Source of the DNA: Hydrogenovibrio sp049975065
GTDB lineage: Bacteria; Pseudomonadota; Gammaproteobacteria; Thiomicrospirales; Thiomicrospiraceae
NCBI GenBank assembly: GCA_049975065.1
Contig: JBNGDN010000097.1
DNA: 7,177 bases
Strand: one strand, 5' to 3'
Shown: positions 6,322-7,177 of the stretch, one piece after another
Layout: each line of letters begins with the position of its first letter
Position numbering within the stretch: the stretch's first letter is position 1
Program-made: the position numbers and the translations under genes
The notes under the pieces: generated by a model
The model's database searches: none
Told to the model about the DNA's origin: nothing
What the model saw: the letters and a program-made list of their open reading frames with translations, nothing else

Positions 6322-7177
6322 ATGATTGACGAAACCGAAAAACAACAATTGAATAAGATCCGAGTAGAGATCGATCAAATCGACGCTGAGATTCAGACGT
6401 TGATTGCCCTTCGTGCCGATTGCGCACAAAAAGTGGCGGATATTAAAACCAAAGGCGGCCAGGTCGAGGCGGTTTTTTACCGTCCCGAACGGGAAGCACA
6501 GGTCTTAAGAGCCGTTAAAGAACGCAATAAAAGCTTGATTTCCGATAATGAAATGGCGCGTTTGTTTCGAGAAATCATGTCGGTCTGTCTGGCATTGGAG
6601 CAACCGATCAAAGTGGCCTACTTGGGGCCGGAAGGGAGCTTTACGCACGCCGGTGTCATCAAGCAGTTCGGTTCTTCGGTACACCCGCTGGCGGTTTCGT
6701 CGATTGAAGAAGTGTTTGAAGCCGTTGAAAAAGGCGAGGCGAATTATGGCTTGGTTCCGGTGGAAAATTCCACCGAAGGGGTGGTGAAACAAACTCAAAA
6801 TGAGCTGGTGACCACGCCTTTGAAAGTTTCGGGAGAAGTGGGGCTGGAAATCCATCACGGCCTGTTGTCACAACAGAATTCGTTGGACGGCATTGAAAAG
6901 ATTGTTGCCCATCCTCAAGCGCTTGGCCAATGTGAAGAGTGGTTGAAAAACAACGCACCGCGCATCGTGCTGGAGCCGGTGGAATCCAATGCCTTGGCGG
7001 CACAGATGGCGCAGCAGGATGCGAGTTTAGGCGCGATTGCGTCGGAAGCGGCGGCGCAGCTGTATTCTTTAAACGTACTGGAAACGCATATCGAAGACCG
7101 CAAGGATAATACGACCAAGTTCTGGGTCATCGGCTCCGAAACGACCGAGCCCAGTGGTGAAGATAAAACCGCTATGG
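6322..7177 (+). CDS. pheA: Bifunctional chorismate mutase-prephenate dehydratase (P-protein), 3' end outside the window
   Basis: The first 285 residues of the enzyme that turns chorismate into prephenate and then phenylpyruvate for phenylalanine synthesis. The all-helical AroQ chorismate mutase domain spans about residues 7-95, with candidate active-site residues Arg14, Arg31, Lys42 and the FYRPERE block (52-58). The block MARLFREIMSVCLALEQP (78-95) leads into the dehydratase domain. That domain shows VAYLGPEGSFT (98-108), GLVPVENSTEG (143-153) and the catalytic TTKF motif (264-267). The sequence ends soon after GEDKT (279-283), where the ACT domain for phenylalanine feedback should begin, so allosteric control cannot be judged. 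In Pseudomonas the same type of P-protein follows serC. The start at 6322 is the only ATG after the in-frame stop at 6301-6303 that precedes the mutase domain. Its ribosome site is poor (AAGA 3-6 nt further upstream than ideal, no GG), so it may depend on translation of serC 34 bp before. Confidence 0.96.
   Translation, partial: MIDETEKQQLNKIRVEIDQIDAEIQTLIALRADCAQKVADIKTKGGQVEAVFYRPEREAQVLRAVKERNKSLISDNEMARLFREIMSVCLALEQPIKVAYLGPEGSFTHAGVIKQFGSSVHPLAVSSIEEVFEAVEKGEANYGLVPVENSTEGVVKQTQNELVTTPLKVSGEVGLEIHHGLLSQQNSLDGIEKIVAHPQALGQCEEWLKNNAPRIVLEPVESNALAAQMAQQDASLGAIASEAAAQLYSLNVLETHIEDRKDNTTKFWVIGSETTEPSGEDKTAM

Noticed and set aside
6505..7130. Antisense open frames within pheA
   Set aside because: The plus strand encodes an uninterrupted, clearly conserved P-protein through this stretch.
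1..7177. Mobile elements, CRISPR arrays, tRNA/rRNA genes, phage or defence genes
   Set aside because: Nearly all of the window is accounted for by six recognised housekeeping genes, and no direct-repeat array, transposase or tRNA-like cloverleaf was seen.

Overview
The window is a chromosomal housekeeping segment of a gammaproteobacterium. The evidence is a GyrA that aligns almost residue for residue with the E. coli/Pseudomonas type, a P-protein (chorismate mutase-prephenate dehydratase) of Pseudomonas type, and a UbiG for ubiquinone synthesis. The order gyrA-serC-pheA, with ubiG, a MupP-like phosphatase and a YciK-like dehydrogenase on the other side, recalls the gyrA locus of Pseudomonas. 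The composition is intermediate in GC and not that of a high-GC pseudomonad. A sulfur-oxidising Thiomicrospira/Hydrogenovibrio-like lineage is a possible source, but that is only an impression.

Layout. Positions 1-24 hold a palindrome with a T-run, a probable bidirectional terminator cut by the window edge. Positions 25-2199 are a minus-strand operon, read from right to left: ubiG (2199-1417), a HAD phosphatase best read as mupP (1379-720) and a YciK-like short-chain dehydrogenase (723-25). The last two share an ATGA stop/start overlap. Positions 2200-2545 are a 346-bp divergent intergenic region. It carries an extended -10 promoter for ubiG and a consensus TATAAT for gyrA, which would give gyrA a leader of about 180 nt. 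Positions 2546-5161 are gyrA, followed by a 61-bp gap with a 7-bp GC-rich hairpin. serC follows (5223-6287), then pheA from 6322, which runs off the right edge before its ACT domain.

How the genes fit together. The plus-strand genes join a topoisomerase subunit to serine/PLP (SerC) and phenylalanine (PheA) synthesis; serC-pheA is a common pairing in gammaproteobacteria. The minus-strand genes supply a ubiquinone O-methyltransferase, a likely peptidoglycan-recycling phosphatase and a reductase of unknown substrate. No mobile element, CRISPR array, tRNA or rRNA gene, phage gene or defence gene is visible, and I do not see an undescribed multi-gene system. The points most worth checking are a YciK-like SDR with Asp at the catalytic Ser position, the MupP versus Gph assignment, and the unexplained gyrA leader.
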